Assembly: GCA_034111105.1 (NCBI GenBank)
Contig: JAWUXY010000019.1
Location: 5,677-69,676, forward strand
Source: Bermanella sp034111105
Lineage (GTDB): Bacteria > Pseudomonadota > Gammaproteobacteria > Pseudomonadales > Oceanobacteraceae
DNA length: 64,000 nt
Reading direction: 5' to 3'
The notes under the pieces: generated by a model
Seen by the model: the letters and a program-made list of their open reading frames with translations, nothing else
Database searches by the model: none
What the model was told of the DNA's origin: nothing
Shown: positions 27,049 to 36,740 of the stretch, one piece after another
Position numbering within the stretch: position 1 is the stretch's first letter
How the letters are laid out: every line of letters begins with the position of its first letter
Translations under genes and position numbers: made by a program

Positions 27049-27106
27049 GGTGTGCTCCTTAAGACTTCATTAGTTATTAGAAATCGTCTCATCGAGCTGT
27101 ACGTAC

Positions 27107-27138
27107 AAAATGCGTAACCCTTGCGGATCACGCATTTT
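27107..27138 (-). other. Hairpin in the mreB-mreC spacer
   Basis: Perfect 9-bp arms AAAATGCGT (27107-27115) and ACGCATTTT (27130-27138) with a 14-nt loop lie in the 127-bp gap between mreB and mreC. It is followed on the minus strand by only a short T stretch. It could be a partial terminator that lowers mreCD relative to mreB, or an mRNA stability element. Confidence 0.4.
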
Positions 27139-27175
27139 CGACAGGATTTGACCGACAACTAAAGCCTAGAACGAA

Positions 27176-28216
27176 TTAGTATTCGCTAGACAATAAATCA
27201 AGTTGTTGATCTGTCATGGTTTCAAGTGCACGACCGCCACCACGCGCAACACATGTTAACGGATCATCGGCCACGATAACCGGTAGACCTGTTTCTTCAC
27301 TTAGTAATTTATCAAGGTCACGCAACATTGCGCCACCACCTGTTAGCACTAAACCGCGCTCTGCGATATCGGATGCTAATTCTGGTGGGCATTGCTCAAG
27401 CGCACTTTTCACAGCCTGTACGATAGCCGCTAGAGATTCTTGTAGTGCTTCTAGTATTTCATTGCTGTTTAGTGTGAACGAACGTGGAATACCTTCAGCA
27501 AGGTTACGACCGCGAACATCAATCTCACGCACTTCACCACCAGGGTAAGCCGTACCGATTTCTTGTTTAATGCGCTCAGCGGTGGCTTCACCAATTAATG
27601 AACCATAATTACGACGCACGTACGTCACAATCGATTCATCAAACTTATCACCGCCCACTTTTACAGATTCACTGTAAACCACGCCGTTTAAGGAAATAAT
27701 CGCGATTTCAGTCGTACCACCACCGATATCCACAACCATAGAGCCACTTGCTTCTTCAACCGGCAAACCAGCACCAATCGCCGCAGCCATTGGTTCTTCA
27801 ATTAAATAAACTTTACGTGCGCCAGCACCAATACAGGATTCACGAATCGCTTTACGCTCTACTTGCGTCGATTTACACGGCACACACACCAATACGCGAG
27901 GACTTGGTGTAAAAAAGCTGTCTTCGTGGACTCTTTTGATAAAATGTTGCAACATTTTTTCAGTCACTTGAAAGTCAGCGATAACACCGTCTTTTAATGG
28001 ACGGATAGCTTGAATATTACCCGGTGTACGACCCAGCATACGCTTTGCGTCATGGCCAACGGCTGCTACTGTTTTTTGATTGCCCTGACTACGTACGGCT
28101 ACAACTGAAGGCTCGTTTAACGTGATACCTTTCTCGCGTTCGTAGATAAGAGTGTTTGCTGTTCCAAGGTCGATTGCAAGGTCGCTTGAGAACATACCTC
28201 TGAGTTTTTTAAACAT
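27176..28216 (-). CDS. mreB: Rod shape-determining protein MreB
   Basis: Bacterial actin that guides lateral wall synthesis. The Met at 28216 (MFKKLRGMFSSDLAIDLGTANTLIY) is the family start and gives 346 residues; a longer frame adds 24 unrelated residues. Actin-type nucleotide motifs are present: phosphate 1 DLGTANT, phosphate 2 MVVDIGGGTTEIAIIS and the adenosine motif LVLTGGGAMLRDLDKLL. It is the first gene of mreBCD-maf-rng-yhdP and is divergent from gatC, with both promoters in a 144-bp gap. Confidence 0.98.
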   Translation of the reverse strand: MFKKLRGMFSSDLAIDLGTANTLIYEREKGITLNEPSVVAVRSQGNQKTVAAVGHDAKRMLGRTPGNIQAIRPLKDGVIADFQVTEKMLQHFIKRVHEDSFFTPSPRVLVCVPCKSTQVERKAIRESCIGAGARKVYLIEEPMAAAIGAGLPVEEASGSMVVDIGGGTTEIAIISLNGVVYSESVKVGGDKFDESIVTYVRRNYGSLIGEATAERIKQEIGTAYPGGEVREIDVRGRNLAEGIPRSFTLNSNEILEALQESLAAIVQAVKSALEQCPPELASDIAERGLVLTGGGAMLRDLDKLLSEETGLPVIVADDPLTCVARGGGRALETMTDQQLDLLSSEY

Positions 28217-28360
28217 CCAGTATTTCCAATGTAACGTAGAGACTATTATTTTGCTGCTTAGACTATCAACGGCGGGCTTTTTGGGCAAGGCACAAATGTG
28301 TTAAGTTACGCCCCTTTCACATACTTTATATTCACAGCCCAAAAAGGCAGAGAAAATACT

Positions 28361-28648
28361 ATGGCGCTTGAACGTTCAGATGTCACCAATATTGCGGATT
28401 TAGCCCGCTTAGCCATCGCCGAAGACAATATCGGCCAATATCAAGAAGAACTAAGCAGCATATTAGCTTTAGTTGAACAAATGAATGCCGTCAATACTGA
28501 CGGTGTCCAACCTTTGGCGCACCCGACGGACGCTGTGCAGCGTTTACGTGCAGATGTCGTGACCGAAGAGAACCACAGAGAAAAATACATGGCCAATGCT
28601 CCCGCGCAAGAAAACGGCCTATTTTTAGTACCTAAAGTTGTAGAGTAA
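28361..28648 (+). CDS. gatC: Asp-tRNA(Asn)/Glu-tRNA(Gln) amidotransferase subunit C
   Basis: Small 95-residue subunit that holds GatA and GatB together in the tRNA-dependent amidotransferase. The Met at 28361 (MALERSDVTNIADLARLAI) is the family start, preceded by an AGAG ribosome site; a longer frame would read through the upstream promoter region. The wrap-around segment VQPLAHPTDAVQRLRAD is typical. It is the first gene of gatCAB. Confidence 0.96.
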   Translation: MALERSDVTNIADLARLAIAEDNIGQYQEELSSILALVEQMNAVNTDGVQPLAHPTDAVQRLRADVVTEENHREKYMANAPAQENGLFLVPKVVE

Positions 28649-28654
28649 TTGATC

Positions 28655-30124
28655 ATGGCCTTGCATAACTTAACCCTTACCCAGATCTCTAAAGGTCTTG
28701 AAGCCGGTGATTTCACCAGTGTCGAAATTACTCAACACTTTTTAAATCGCATAAAACAATTCGACCAAGGTGAAAACGGCATCAATAGTTTTATCACCGT
28801 CATGGAAGAAAGCGCCCTTGCCGATGCCAAAGTCGCTGACGAACGTCGTGCGGCAGGTAACGCCACCGCGTGGACCGGTGTCCCTTTTGCACACAAAGAT
28901 ATTTTTTGCACCGACGGCACATTAACCACATGTGGCTCAAAAATGCTTAGCAACTTTGTGCCACCTTATGATGCAACCGTGGTTGAAAACATGAAGCGCG
29001 AAGGTGCAGTGTGTTTAGGTAAAACCAACATGGACGAATTCGCCATGGGCTCATCAAACGAATCATCTTACTTTGGTGCCGTTAAAAACCCTTGGAACTT
29101 TGACACCATCCCTGGTGGTTCATCTGGTGGCTCAGCTGCGGCCGTTGCGGCACGCTTAGTACCTGCCGCAACAGGTACCGATACAGGCGGCTCGATTCGC
29201 CAACCATCTGCACTTTGTGGACTAACCGGTTTAAAACCAACCTACGGGCGCTGCTCGCGCTGGGGCATGATTGCTTATGCATCATCACTAGACCAAGCAG
29301 GTCCAATGGCACGCACCGCAGAAGATGCCGCCATGATGCTAAACGTGATGGCCAGCTTTGATACCAAAGACAGTACAAGTATTGAGCAAGACGTACCCGA
29401 TTACACCGCTACGCTAAACGATGACATTGCGGGCAAAGTAATTGGTTTACCAAAAGAGTTTTTCCCTGAAAGCTTAAATGGCGACATGAAGCAAGCCATG
29501 ATGAACGCCATTGCTGAGTTCGAAAAACTCGGCTGTACAGTGAAAGAAATCTCTCTGCCAAGTACTGACCTTGCGATTCCGGCTTACTACGTTGTCGCCC
29601 CTGCTGAATGCTCCGCTAACTTATCCCGTATGGATGGCGTACGTTTCGGTTACCGCTGTGAAGACGCAAAAGACGTTGAAGACTTATACAAACGCTCACG
29701 TGGTGAAGGCTTTGGTGACGAAGTGAAGCGTCGTATTATGATCGGCACCTATGCATTATCAACGGGATTTTATGATGCCTACTATGTAAAGGCTCAACAA
29801 ATTCGTCGCTTAATTAAAAACGATTTTGTAAAAGCATTTAACGAAGTGGATTTCATTATGGGGCCAGTAACACCGTCGCCAGCATTTAAAGCGGGCGAAA
29901 AGTCCGGTGACCCAGTTGAAATGTACATGGAAGATAAATTTACACTTTCGTGTAACTTGGCAGGTTTGCCTGGCATGTCGATTCCAGCGGGTTTAGTTAA
30001 CGGTTTACCCGTTGGTTTACAAATCATGGGGGACTACTGGAGTGAAGCAGCCATGTTAAACGCCGCACACAAATTCCAGCAAGCCACCGATTTTCATCAC
30101 GCAGCACCTCAAGGTATCGAATAA
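28655..30124 (+). CDS. gatA: Asp-tRNA(Asn)/Glu-tRNA(Gln) amidotransferase subunit A
   Basis: Amidase-signature subunit that releases ammonia from glutamine. The Ser-cisSer-Lys machinery is visible: Lys in FAHKDIFCTDG, the glycine/serine segment IPGGSSGGSAAAVAARL, and the nucleophile region GTDTGGSIRQPS. With the ATG at 28655 the protein has 489 residues; a TTG two codons earlier is less likely. It follows gatC by 6 bp. Its presence implies that Gln-tRNA and/or Asn-tRNA is made by transamidation in this organism. Confidence 0.97.
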   Translation: MALHNLTLTQISKGLEAGDFTSVEITQHFLNRIKQFDQGENGINSFITVMEESALADAKVADERRAAGNATAWTGVPFAHKDIFCTDGTLTTCGSKMLSNFVPPYDATVVENMKREGAVCLGKTNMDEFAMGSSNESSYFGAVKNPWNFDTIPGGSSGGSAAAVAARLVPAATGTDTGGSIRQPSALCGLTGLKPTYGRCSRWGMIAYASSLDQAGPMARTAEDAAMMLNVMASFDTKDSTSIEQDVPDYTATLNDDIAGKVIGLPKEFFPESLNGDMKQAMMNAIAEFEKLGCTVKEISLPSTDLAIPAYYVVAPAECSANLSRMDGVRFGYRCEDAKDVEDLYKRSRGEGFGDEVKRRIMIGTYALSTGFYDAYYVKAQQIRRLIKNDFVKAFNEVDFIMGPVTPSPAFKAGEKSGDPVEMYMEDKFTLSCNLAGLPGMSIPAGLVNGLPVGLQIMGDYWSEAAMLNAAHKFQQATDFHHAAPQGIE

Positions 30125-30135
30125 GGAATTCTATT

Positions 30136-31590
30136 ATGGAATGGGAAGTAGTTATCGGCCTTGAGATTCACGCTCAGTTGGCCACAAAATCAAAAATCTT
30201 TTCCGGTTCAAGTACTGCGTTCGGTGCTGAGCCAAATACACAAGCGTCATTGCTTGATTTAGGATTACCGGGTGTATTACCGGTATTTAACGCAGAAGCC
30301 TTAGCCATGGCCGTTAAGCTAGGCTGCGCGATCGATGCCGAAATTGGCAAAGTCTCGGTATTCGATCGTAAAAATTATTTTTATCCCGATTCACCAAAAG
30401 GCTACCAAACCACGCAATTGCATCACCCGATTGTTGGTATGGGCCACATTGAAATCGACATGGAAGATGGCACCAGCCGTCGCATTAATGTGACACGTGC
30501 GCACCTTGAAGAAGATGCGGGTAAATCGCTGCATGAAGATTTTAGTGGCCAATCCGGCATTGACTTAAATCGTGCAGGCACACCTTTGGTCGAGATCGTA
30601 TCAGAACCTGAAATGCGCAACGCCAAAGAAGCCGTTGCTTACTTCAAAAAAATGCACAGCATCGTGACCTATTTAGGTATTTGTGATGGCGACCTTTCTC
30701 AAGGTTCTATGCGCTGTGACTGTAACGTATCACTTCGCCCTAAAGGCCAAGAAGAATTCGGCACACGTACTGAAATTAAAAACGTGAATAGTTTCCGTTT
30801 TGTTGAGCAAGCCATTAACGTCGAGATCGAACGTCAACGGGACATTCTTGAAGATGGCGGCACCATCACACAAGAAACGCGTTTGTTTGATGCAAACAAA
30901 ATGGAAACCCGTTCTATGCGTTCAAAGGAAGTGGCTAATGATTACCGCTACTTCCCGTGCCCAGACTTGCTGCCGATTGTCATTGATGATGACTACATTG
31001 AAGCCATTCGTAAAACGCTACCAGAACTGCCAGACCAGAAAAAACAGCGTTTAATGTCAGAGCAAGATTTGAGTGAATACGATGCAGGTGTGCTAACCGC
31101 ATCACGTGAACTCGCTGACTACTTCGAGCAAGTGGCTGAAAAATGTAGCGACTACAAATTAGCCGCAAACTGGGTTATGGGTGAGTTATCCGCCGCGTTA
31201 AACAAAAACGAAGTGGATATCAAAGACAGTCCAGTCACGGCTGATCAACTGGGCGCCATGATTGCGCGCATCAAAGATGACACCATTTCAGGTAAAGGCG
31301 CAAAAGATGTATTTGCCGCACTGTGGGATAAAAAAGGTGACAATGTTGATGCACTAATCGATTCACTGGGCTTAAAACAAGTCAGTGATACTGGTGCAAT
31401 TGAAGCCATTGTTGATGACGTGATTGCCAATAGCCCGAAACAGGTTGAGCAATATGTCAATGCTGAGCCAGACAAGCGCGGTAAAATGGTTGGCTTCTTT
31501 GTGGGCCAAGTCATGAAAGCCTCTAAAGGTTCTGCAAACCCTGGTATGGTAAATAAAGTACTTAAAGAGAAACTTGACGCTAAATGTTAA
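30136..31590 (+). CDS. gatB: Asp-tRNA(Asn)/Glu-tRNA(Gln) amidotransferase subunit B
   Basis: Subunit that phosphorylates the misacylated tRNA and transfers the ammonia. It has 484 residues: the GatB catalytic domain (EVVIGLEIHAQL at the start, then FDRKNYFYPDSPKGYQTTQ and the MRCDCNVSLRP segment) and the tRNA-binding tail domain from about residue 330, ending in the usual KANPGMVNKVLKEKL-like segment. It follows gatA by 11 bp and ends before a strong terminator. Confidence 0.97.
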   Translation: MEWEVVIGLEIHAQLATKSKIFSGSSTAFGAEPNTQASLLDLGLPGVLPVFNAEALAMAVKLGCAIDAEIGKVSVFDRKNYFYPDSPKGYQTTQLHHPIVGMGHIEIDMEDGTSRRINVTRAHLEEDAGKSLHEDFSGQSGIDLNRAGTPLVEIVSEPEMRNAKEAVAYFKKMHSIVTYLGICDGDLSQGSMRCDCNVSLRPKGQEEFGTRTEIKNVNSFRFVEQAINVEIERQRDILEDGGTITQETRLFDANKMETRSMRSKEVANDYRYFPCPDLLPIVIDDDYIEAIRKTLPELPDQKKQRLMSEQDLSEYDAGVLTASRELADYFEQVAEKCSDYKLAANWVMGELSAALNKNEVDIKDSPVTADQLGAMIARIKDDTISGKGAKDVFAALWDKKGDNVDALIDSLGLKQVSDTGAIEAIVDDVIANSPKQVEQYVNAEPDKRGKMVGFFVGQVMKASKGSANPGMVNKVLKEKLDAKC

Positions 31591-31624
31591 TTTGACTCCT
31601 TCATTTTAACACCCTGCACGTCGT

Positions 31625-31663
31625 AAAAAAGCCGTTTACTTCCATGAAGTAAACGGCTTTTTT
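31625..31663 (+). terminator. Intrinsic terminator after gatB
   Basis: A 17-bp perfect stem (AAAAAAGCCGTTTACTT paired with AAGTAAACGGCTTTTTT) around a 5-nt loop CCATG, with T run. It closes the gatCAB operon and, because of the A run on its left, could also act in the reverse direction. Confidence 0.9.
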
Positions 31664-31777
31664 ATAACAGTATAAACCGTGATAAGTTTACATAGCACTT
31701 GGCATCATCATGTACACGACAAGCATATTTTGCTCATCCAATTTATCATTACATTGCAAATTCAAACCACCTCATGA

Positions 31778-34108
31778 TCACGACGCTAATAGTTTATTAA
31801 ACAACGATAACTGCTTATTAAGCATCTGTTTGTCTTCGTTATCTAATGAGCAATTTTCTAATACATAGTTAGCGGTACGATTTACGGTCTCCCACCTTGG
31901 ATTTTTAGGTAAGGTTTGTAGCGATAAGTATTTATCTAGAGTCCGGGTTTTGGCTGTGCTCCCATCCATGTACACGCGCCACAGGCGACTGTTTTCTGCT
32001 AAATCGGTTTTGCTTTTACCACTGTATTTCTGCCATATGGCTATGCAATCCCTTATTAATTGTACCGTCACATCGCGTACATTTTGATTAGCATGTATCA
32101 CAACTGAATTGGAATTATGAGCACGCTGAACTTTTAGCAGTAACTCTTCAGGTAATATTGGCGATACCACATAATCGATAATGCCCATTCGAATGCATTC
32201 TGCTAGCTGTGCTTTGTGATAACGATCAACCACTAATATAATCGGCGTCGCGCCATGTTCGTTGCGAATACGTTTTATATCTTCAAAAATATACGCGTCC
32301 CAATTTAAAATCTGCCATATAATTAATTTAGGCCGGTACTTAACAACATTTGCTTTTACAACCTTAGCTTTAACCAAGTAAAAATAGTCTTGTAAGGCGC
32401 TAGTGATCATACCGGACACATCATCATTAAATAAAATCGGTTCAGCTAGATCATTGCCATAACACTCAACTTTAGTTTGATCACTATTCGTATTAATCGG
32501 TTCATCTTGAGTATAAGAGCACAAAGCAAAACTCATACTCGTGGTATTTGATAATCGCTTGATATTTAACTTGGCACCCATTTCGTTAAGCGCATAATAA
32601 ACAGCGTTCATTTCATCATTAATCATCTCTTGATTATGAATCACTTTATTTAAAATGAATTCAAATTTAACGCTCTGCTTATCACAGCGAATACACAAGC
32701 TAATATCAATACCATCACGATCAGCCATACGTGCTAATATCAAAACAATGTCTTGTAGTTGATCTTGGTTATACGATAAGGCAACCGTGTCATCATCGAC
32801 ATATATTGATAGCCCAAGTGCCTCAAAATGAAGCTGCATAGACGCGGCCAAGTTGCTTAATATAAAGACCTTACTCTCTTCAGGCTGTGAATATTTATGT
32901 TTTAAATAATCAGCACTGCGATCAATGCTTGCCTTCACATATGTCAGCAATCTCGATTCACGTTTGCGATGTAGCCATAACATATACAACTGAAACGCCA
33001 CAAAAAAGACCAATCCAAATTGCGCCAACGGCCGAGACTGAATATAAAGCTGGGTATATAAATAATCATGCAATACTAAAAACGTCCACCCGATAAAACT
33101 AATCACAAACAGCAAGACAAACGGTGCTTTTTGTTTCATTAGCAACCCCAGCATAATCAGTATATATACAACCGTGATGATTCCCATCAGCTGATTGACA
33201 AGCCCAAAATGGGTAAACACAAGAGCAGGTGTTACAAGTATTGCCGTGATCAAACCAAGTGATAATAGCGATATAAAATGAGGATAAATTTGATTTTTGA
33301 TATCAAAGAAACGGTGAAAAAAATAGATGAACATGGGCAGAGCAATAAATAACAATATGTGTTCGAGTCTTTGCCAGTTTTCCCAACTGATAAACGAGAT
33401 GAAGTCGTAGGCAATGCGTTCTCCCACCATGATACTGCGTAGCGCAATGGCCCAAACAAATAATGCGAAGAAAATATGGCTAACATGACCATGACGAGAC
33501 ATATTCCTGACCAATAAATATATCGATACCAGCATTAAAAAACTAAAGATCATGGCATCCAATAATTTACTTTGATCACGTAATGCATGTCGGTGCCTCT
33601 CATCTGCAATCAACAGGTTATGCCACACCCCGCCTTCTTTATGATGAAAATTACTCACATGCAAAATTAAGTCATATTGTTCAGCTGGCGCCAGCGCCAA
33701 TACATCAGGGCCAAACTTGGGCTCCTCGGTTTGCGCATCGTTTGATACGACACCACGCTGAAAACGCACCTCACCATTTATCCATAAACTCATGGCGCTT
33801 GGCGCATCAGGAACACGTAAATAATAAGATTGTTTTGTTGGCATATTTAAACGCAACCGCAATGTGGCAAAACCTTGTGGCGCGTATGTACCTTGTTTGT
33901 GCCACAACCCTGGTAGTAATAAACCATCACGCATGGGGGCATTGATGTCGATATGCAACGATTGCCAGTCAAACGCCCACAAACCATCGAGGGCCACAGG
34001 CCCTTGTCGTAAATCGTCCGTTGATATATATTTTTCAGGTAAAGAAAAACAGATAATTGGGATCATCCACCCCAACACAAAAATCACTAACTTCATGGCA
34101 TTTATCAT
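31778..34108 (-). CDS. 7TM-DISM sensor protein with degenerate kinase-like and receiver-like domains
   Basis: A 776-residue membrane protein. Order: a short hydrophobic leader; a galactose-binding-like extracellular domain (about 30-175, with LDGLWAFDWQ and LPGLWHKQGTYAPQGFATLRL); seven membrane helices (about 180-385) of the 7TMR-DISM type; a segment about 400-530 resembling a histidine-kinase ATPase fold but lacking a phosphoacceptor His and glycine boxes; a receiver-like fold (about 575-675); and a conserved C-terminus containing RVYMDGSTAKTRTLDKYLSLQTL. It probably senses a sugar or envelope ligand and signals by interaction rather than phosphotransfer; that is inference. An alternative start is Met5. 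Confidence 0.7.
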   Translation of the reverse strand: MINAMKLVIFVLGWMIPIICFSLPEKYISTDDLRQGPVALDGLWAFDWQSLHIDINAPMRDGLLLPGLWHKQGTYAPQGFATLRLRLNMPTKQSYYLRVPDAPSAMSLWINGEVRFQRGVVSNDAQTEEPKFGPDVLALAPAEQYDLILHVSNFHHKEGGVWHNLLIADERHRHALRDQSKLLDAMIFSFLMLVSIYLLVRNMSRHGHVSHIFFALFVWAIALRSIMVGERIAYDFISFISWENWQRLEHILLFIALPMFIYFFHRFFDIKNQIYPHFISLLSLGLITAILVTPALVFTHFGLVNQLMGIITVVYILIMLGLLMKQKAPFVLLFVISFIGWTFLVLHDYLYTQLYIQSRPLAQFGLVFFVAFQLYMLWLHRKRESRLLTYVKASIDRSADYLKHKYSQPEESKVFILSNLAASMQLHFEALGLSIYVDDDTVALSYNQDQLQDIVLILARMADRDGIDISLCIRCDKQSVKFEFILNKVIHNQEMINDEMNAVYYALNEMGAKLNIKRLSNTTSMSFALCSYTQDEPINTNSDQTKVECYGNDLAEPILFNDDVSGMITSALQDYFYLVKAKVVKANVVKYRPKLIIWQILNWDAYIFEDIKRIRNEHGATPIILVVDRYHKAQLAECIRMGIIDYVVSPILPEELLLKVQRAHNSNSVVIHANQNVRDVTVQLIRDCIAIWQKYSGKSKTDLAENSRLWRVYMDGSTAKTRTLDKYLSLQTLPKNPRWETVNRTANYVLENCSLDNEDKQMLNKQLSLFNKLLAS

Positions 34109-34315
34109 TATTTTTTTTATTCATACTACGCATTCTGCAGGCTTGTCTATACGCCCAAATACGCCTTCATTTTTAAGAAAAAGGGTCAATTTGCTTTAAC
34201 CTTCTTTGCCCTCTTTTTTATAGATCAATAACCAACAATGCCTTTTATTAGCCTAGAGGTAACGGCTCCACCATTTAACCGACCACCCATAATAAAGATA
34301 ATAACGAGGTACCTC

Positions 34316-35304
34316 ATGAGATCATTAAAGACCGCTCTAGCATTACTGAGCTTAACCTTCAGTAGCCTAGCACTTGCCTATCCCGGCGTATTTCCGCAGT
34401 CCACCTTCCAAAACTTAGACTATGGCTTGTATTGGTTTGGCAATGACGACAACTACCAAAAAGCCCAAGCGGGTTACAGTAATGCCTATTACGACAAGAA
34501 CGCACCAAGCATTATCTTTATCCATGGCTGGCAAAATGGTTCAAGCCAAGCCAAGCCAAGCCAAAAACCGTGAAACTTTTAATCGCAGTGACAACGGAGG
34601 TCCTAACATCGATTTAGCCTATGCATGGAGTCGTGCTGGTTATAACGTGGTATTTTATACTGGAATCAATTTGCGGATGAACGCGAGGTGAAAGACGCAG
34701 AAGCTAAAATCTGGAGCAAAAACGGTCCTCGCAGCATGCGCTGGCGCGACCATAACGGCAACTATCATAGCGGCCAAACAAAGATGCTGGTACTTTAATG
34801 TTTGAAAGCTTAAAAACCAACATGGCCGATTACACCGGCAATTGTATCATTTTGGCCGGTAACAGCCTTGGCAATCAAATGGCGATTGTCATCGCAAAAA
34901 AACTAAAAGATAGTATTAATGCAGGTCACACCAATAGCAAATTAAAACCAAAGCGCATCGCATTGCTTGACCCATTTTATTCAAACGGATCAAAAAGCTA
35001 TATTGGCAATCAATGGACAGGGGATAAAGCACGTGGCTATGTGGACTCACTAAAAAGCTGGGGCGTCATATTTGAGGCGCATCAATCAAGCTCAGTGAGT
35101 AACACCGTGTTTATAGGAGATGCAAACAAAGGTTTATTAAATAAAATCGCATTTAAAAACTCATAAGATATTGGTTTAAGCGCAAAAACGTCTGACACTA
35201 GGGTGAAAAGCTTAATGAATGGCAGTAAAACGTTAATTCATGACTTGGGTACTTACACTAAAAGCCTTAGGGATGATCATTTAAAATACGGAAATCGTTT
35301 GTAA
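34316..35304 (+). pseudogene. Broken secreted lipase/esterase (alpha/beta hydrolase)
   Basis: The start is good: ATG 34316 with GAGG 6 nt upstream and a signal peptide ending SSLALA before YPGVFP. The hydrolase text continues through several frames: oxyanion-type IIFIHGWQNG, then DLAYAWSRAGYNV, then a nucleophile-elbow-like GNSLGNQ and a long C-terminal part. At least four lesions are seen: a frame change at a CAAGC x4 repeat (34542-34561), a second frame change near 34651-34662, a third near 34790-34800, and an in-frame TAA at 35164-35166 after which the reading frame continues to 35304. A lipase of this kind would be a natural client for lipase chaperones, but it is not functional here. Confidence 0.75.
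34542..34561 (+). repeat. Pentanucleotide repeat (CAAGC)4 at a frameshift
   Basis: Four perfect tandem copies of CAAGC. Two or five copies would put the upstream and downstream parts of the lipase gene in the same frame at this point; four do not. This points to slippage at the repeat as the frameshift's cause. Confidence 0.85.
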
Positions 35305-35315
35305 GAAAGTAGCTG

Positions 35316-35346
35316 AAAAATAAGGCGTATCAGCGCCGTATTTTTT
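35316..35346. terminator. Bidirectional terminator between the lipase pseudogene and moeA
   Basis: AATA-A-GGCG (35319-35327) pairs with CGCC-G-TATT (35334-35342) with one internal mismatch. T runs follow on both strands, so it serves both converging units. Confidence 0.65.
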
Positions 35347-35360
35347 AAGCGTAAATAAAA

Positions 35361-36596
35361 TTATTTGAGAAGTTCATCAAAAGGTTCAATGACAACAGAT
35401 TCTCCTGCTGAAATATTGCCAGCCTCTTGTGCTAAAACAATATAACAATTGGCCTGACTCATTGAACTTAAAATACCCGAACCTTGCCCGCCAGTGGCTT
35501 TCACTTCAATACTGCCACTTGAAGTGATTTTATAAATTCCTCGCTGATAATCCATTCGTCCAGGACGTTTTCTCAAAATCTCAGTGGTAATCGCATTTAA
35601 ACGTAATACCGATTTTGGTGTTTGCCCAGACAATTTTCGTAACATAGGAATAGCCAACTGGTGCAAGGTGACCAAAGCACTAACTGGGTTACCAGGCAAA
35701 CCAATAATATAACTATTAGCTAGTCGGCCAAACGCAAAGGGTTTACCTGGCTTAATGGCGAGTTTCCAAAAATCTATGTGACCTAATTCTTCAATCACTG
35801 TTTTGGTATAATCAGCTTCACCTACAGAAACACCACCCGAAGTAATCACCACATCAGCTTGTGCATCGGCTTTTAAAAATGTATCTCTTAAAACGTCAAT
35901 ATCATCCGGCACAATACCAAAGTTTATGACGTTCACACCAAAGCGTTCCAATAATGCAGTTACTATATAGCCATTACTTTCGTAAAACTGACCAGGGTTT
36001 AGTGTCTCACCCGGTTTTTGTAATTCATCCCCGGTACTGATTACCGCAACACTTATCTTGTCAAACACACAAACCGATGCCACTCCCAAACTGGCAAGCA
36101 AGCCAACATCAGCAGGCGTTAAACGCCGTCCTTCTGTTAATAATATTTGACCAATAGAGATATCCTCACCTGCACGTCGAATGTTTTCACCGACACTGGC
36201 TGTTTGTAATACGGTGATATCATTGCCTTGGCTTTGCGTATTTTCTTGCATAACCACAGCGTCACAACCTGCCGGTATTTGTCCCCCTGTCATTATCCGT
36301 GCGCACTGTCCTGCTTCAATGGTCTGATCAATAGGGTGACCCGCAAATATCTTAACTACCTGTTGTAATGTATTTGTGTTACCTAAATCTTCACTTCGAA
36401 TGGCGTAGCCATCCATTGCACTGTTATCTGCTGAGGGTATTTGCATTTTACTAATAACACTTTCACCTAAAATACGACCACAGGCTTTTTCTAGTGTCAC
36501 TAGCTGCGTTTTCTTGAGGGCAGTAATCTGCGACAACAATTGATCAAGAGCTACATTAAACGGTGTTAAATCTGGAGCACTAAAACAGTCTGTCAT
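35361..36596 (-). CDS. moeA: Molybdopterin molybdenumtransferase MoeA
   Basis: Inserts molybdenum into adenylylated molybdopterin, the final step to molybdenum cofactor. The 411 residues match MoeA length, with the N-terminal MDGYAIRSEDL motif, the MoCF-binding core ISTGDEL followed later by TSGGVSVGEADYTK and KPGKPFAFG, the GLPGNPVSAL segment, and a C-terminal beta domain. No other molybdenum cofactor gene is nearby, so it stands alone here. It predicts molybdoenzymes elsewhere in the genome. Confidence 0.95.
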   Translation of the reverse strand: MTDCFSAPDLTPFNVALDQLLSQITALKKTQLVTLEKACGRILGESVISKMQIPSADNSAMDGYAIRSEDLGNTNTLQQVVKIFAGHPIDQTIEAGQCARIMTGGQIPAGCDAVVMQENTQSQGNDITVLQTASVGENIRRAGEDISIGQILLTEGRRLTPADVGLLASLGVASVCVFDKISVAVISTGDELQKPGETLNPGQFYESNGYIVTALLERFGVNVINFGIVPDDIDVLRDTFLKADAQADVVITSGGVSVGEADYTKTVIEELGHIDFWKLAIKPGKPFAFGRLANSYIIGLPGNPVSALVTLHQLAIPMLRKLSGQTPKSVLRLNAITTEILRKRPGRMDYQRGIYKITSSGSIEVKATGGQGSGILSSMSQANCYIVLAQEAGNISAGESVVIEPFDELLK

Positions 36597-36740
36597 AATA
36601 CACTTCTTAATTATCTGATAATTCGTGACTACCCAAACTGGCTTTCACACGACGTCAAAAATTCATTTTCTCAATACATTCTTAGTATGAAATTTTATTT
36701 AAATATTACTAATTTTACTTCCAATATTCGGAATTTATGA

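Noticed and set aside
34316..35304. Phase-variable active lipase gene controlled by (CAAGC)n
   Set aside because: Restoring the repeat frame still leaves two further frameshifts and a nonsense codon, so the gene is a pseudogene in this sequence.
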